NCBI GenBank assembly: GCA_003857395.1 | Contig: RPRC01000271.1 | Span: 1 to 7,638, forward strand | Source: Geobacter sp. | GTDB lineage: Bacteria > Desulfobacterota > Desulfuromonadia > Geobacterales > Geobacteraceae | Reading direction: 5' to 3' | Length of the DNA stretch: 7,638 nucleotides | Shown here: positions 6,467 to 7,638 of the stretch, piece by piece | How the letters are laid out: every line of letters begins with the position of its first letter | Position numbering within the stretch: the stretch's first letter is position 1 | Made by a program: the position numbers and the translations under genes | Notes under the pieces: generated by a model | Databases searched by the model: none | What the model was told of the DNA's origin: nothing | What the model saw: only the letters and a program-made list of their open reading frames with translations

Positions 6467-7638
6467 ATGAAAATAGCCCTCGTATTCCCGCCATTTTACC
6501 TCTCTACTCTCTACAACCTGCCACCGCTTGGTCTTCTTAATCTCGCAACCGTACTCCGGGAAGCGGGTCATGAGGTTATTGTTCTGGACCTGGTTTTGGC
6601 AATCCGTAGAAACATCCTGCCACTGGGAGGCTCCATATACGATGAATCAGTGAAGATGATTCTCAACGAATCTCCGGATCTGGTTGGTTTTTCTGTTCAG
6701 TGCACAACTTTTCCCGCTGTTATCCAGATTACAGAACTCCTCCGAAAACGGAAGCCTGCGTTGAGAATTGTCCTTGGCGGTCATGATGTGTCTTTTGTCG
6801 ACCAACGGACCCTCGAGAGGTTTCCCTGGATCGATGCTGTAATCCGTGGAGAGGGTGAGATTACCATGCGGGCACTGGCTGCGGCATACGCCAAAGGCAG
6901 AAATACAGCTGAAATTGCCGGTGTAACCTGGCGTGAGGACGGCAAGGTAATTCGCAATAGAGATCGTGATCTAGTCGCCAATCTTGACGACCTTCCGATC
7001 CCTGACTATTCATTCATCCCATCTCTTGCGACCTACCGTGACGCCTGCAACATCCCGCGAAGCATCGCCATCCTGGAAGTGGGCAGAGGGTGCCCGCACC
7101 AATGTGTCTACTGCTCGGAATCGATCATGTGGCGTCGGCGCACACGTACCTTCTCCATATCCCGCATCATCGAGGAAATGCATTTATTGCGGGACCATTT
7201 TGGTGCGGAGTGCTTTCTGCTGGCCTATGACCAGTTCACGGCCAACCGTCAATTTGTGGAAGATTTTTGCACCACTGTGGTAGAAGAAGGCTTAAACGAT
7301 ACCCCTTGGTACTGTATCTCGCGACTGGACTCGATGGACCCTCCCCTGCTTCGCCTGATGCGTGAGGCAGGCTGCGAATCAATGTGCTACGGAATCGACT
7401 CCGGATCGAAACGAACCCTCGCCTTTATCCGCAAACAAATAGATGAGACCATTCTCTTTCAACGTGTCAGGGAAACAACCGAGGAAGGCTTGGTGCCCAC
7501 ATTGAGCTTTATAGTCGGTTTTCCTGAAGAGGGTCGAGAAGACATCGACAAAACACTCTCACTGGCCCTGAAAACAGGCATCCAGGGGAACAGCAATCCG
7601 CTCCTGCAGCTGCCGACCGTTCTGGCGGGAACTGAACT
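6467..7638 (+). CDS. B12-binding-domain radical SAM enzyme, 3' end cut off by the window
   Basis: The frame is open from ATG at 6467 to the window end, 390 whole codons. GGAAAG at 6455-6460 gives the ribosome binding site. Residues about 1-140 form a cobalamin-binding-like Rossmann domain: an N-terminal MKIALVFPPF, the family's LPPLGLLNLA, LVGFSVQ at about 72-78, and VLGGHDVSF near 102-110, followed by VIRGEGE. The canonical B12-ligand DxHxxG motif is not seen, as is common in this class of radical SAM enzymes. The radical SAM domain starts at about 200 with GRGCPHQCVYC; Cys209, Cys213 and Cys216 (C-x3-C-x2-C) would bind the 4Fe-4S cluster that cleaves S-adenosylmethionine. Later blocks CYGIDSGS (307-314) and SFIVGFPEE (347-355) fit the barrel. 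Such enzymes are often methyltransferases or rearrangement enzymes in lipid, cofactor or natural-product pathways. The substrate cannot be told, and the C-terminal part is missing. Confidence 0.93.
   Translation, partial: MKIALVFPPFYLSTLYNLPPLGLLNLATVLREAGHEVIVLDLVLAIRRNILPLGGSIYDESVKMILNESPDLVGFSVQCTTFPAVIQITELLRKRKPALRIVLGGHDVSFVDQRTLERFPWIDAVIRGEGEITMRALAAAYAKGRNTAEIAGVTWREDGKVIRNRDRDLVANLDDLPIPDYSFIPSLATYRDACNIPRSIAILEVGRGCPHQCVYCSESIMWRRRTRTFSISRIIEEMHLLRDHFGAECFLLAYDQFTANRQFVEDFCTTVVEEGLNDTPWYCISRLDSMDPPLLRLMREAGCESMCYGIDSGSKRTLAFIRKQIDETILFQRVRETTEEGLVPTLSFIVGFPEEGREDIDKTLSLALKTGIQGNSNPLLQLPTVLAGTE

Overview
The window (7,638 bases) looks like the chromosome of a Gram-negative bacterium, most likely a deltaproteobacterium of the Geobacter/Desulfuromonas group (Desulfobacterota). 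This is inferred from gene order and protein style: argS followed directly by a membrane-anchored SPOR protein, a small cysteine-rich gene before argS, and the flavour of the UDP-glucose dehydrogenase and radical SAM proteins. No species can be named from the sequence alone. All recognisable genes lie on the + strand.

Left edge (1-331): the last 66 codons of a tyrosine recombinase, then a 28-base fragment with the T-arm, 3' acceptor strand and CCA of a tRNA or tmRNA (257-284), then a rho-independent terminator. This is the expected appearance of one end of an element integrated into a tRNA or tmRNA gene. The element would extend left of the window, and native chromosome would begin at about 285. 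A 297-base leader (332-628) with hairpins but no gene follows.

Main block (629-5892): six genes in one direction with no visible terminator between them. They are UDP-glucose 6-dehydrogenase, UDP-glucuronate decarboxylase, an FtsB/DivIC-type division protein, a 55-residue cysteine-rich protein, arginyl-tRNA synthetase (argS) and a membrane-anchored SPOR-domain protein. The first two form a pathway: UDP-glucose to UDP-glucuronate to UDP-xylose, a sugar donor for surface polysaccharide. The FtsB-like and SPOR proteins both point to the septum and cell wall. The tight spacing and missing terminators suggest co-transcription at least in part.

Right part (5893-7638): an initiator tRNA-fMet with its own sigma70-type promoter and a near-perfect terminator, then 366 bases in which I recognise no gene. 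The window ends inside a B12-binding-domain radical SAM enzyme (390 codons visible, 3' end missing) of unknown substrate.

Most of the window is ordinary housekeeping sequence. I did not find a convincing new system. The points most worth a second look are the element boundary at the left edge, the cysteine-rich small protein next to argS, the hairpins upstream of the nucleotide-sugar genes, and the truncated radical SAM gene with its long unexplained upstream region.
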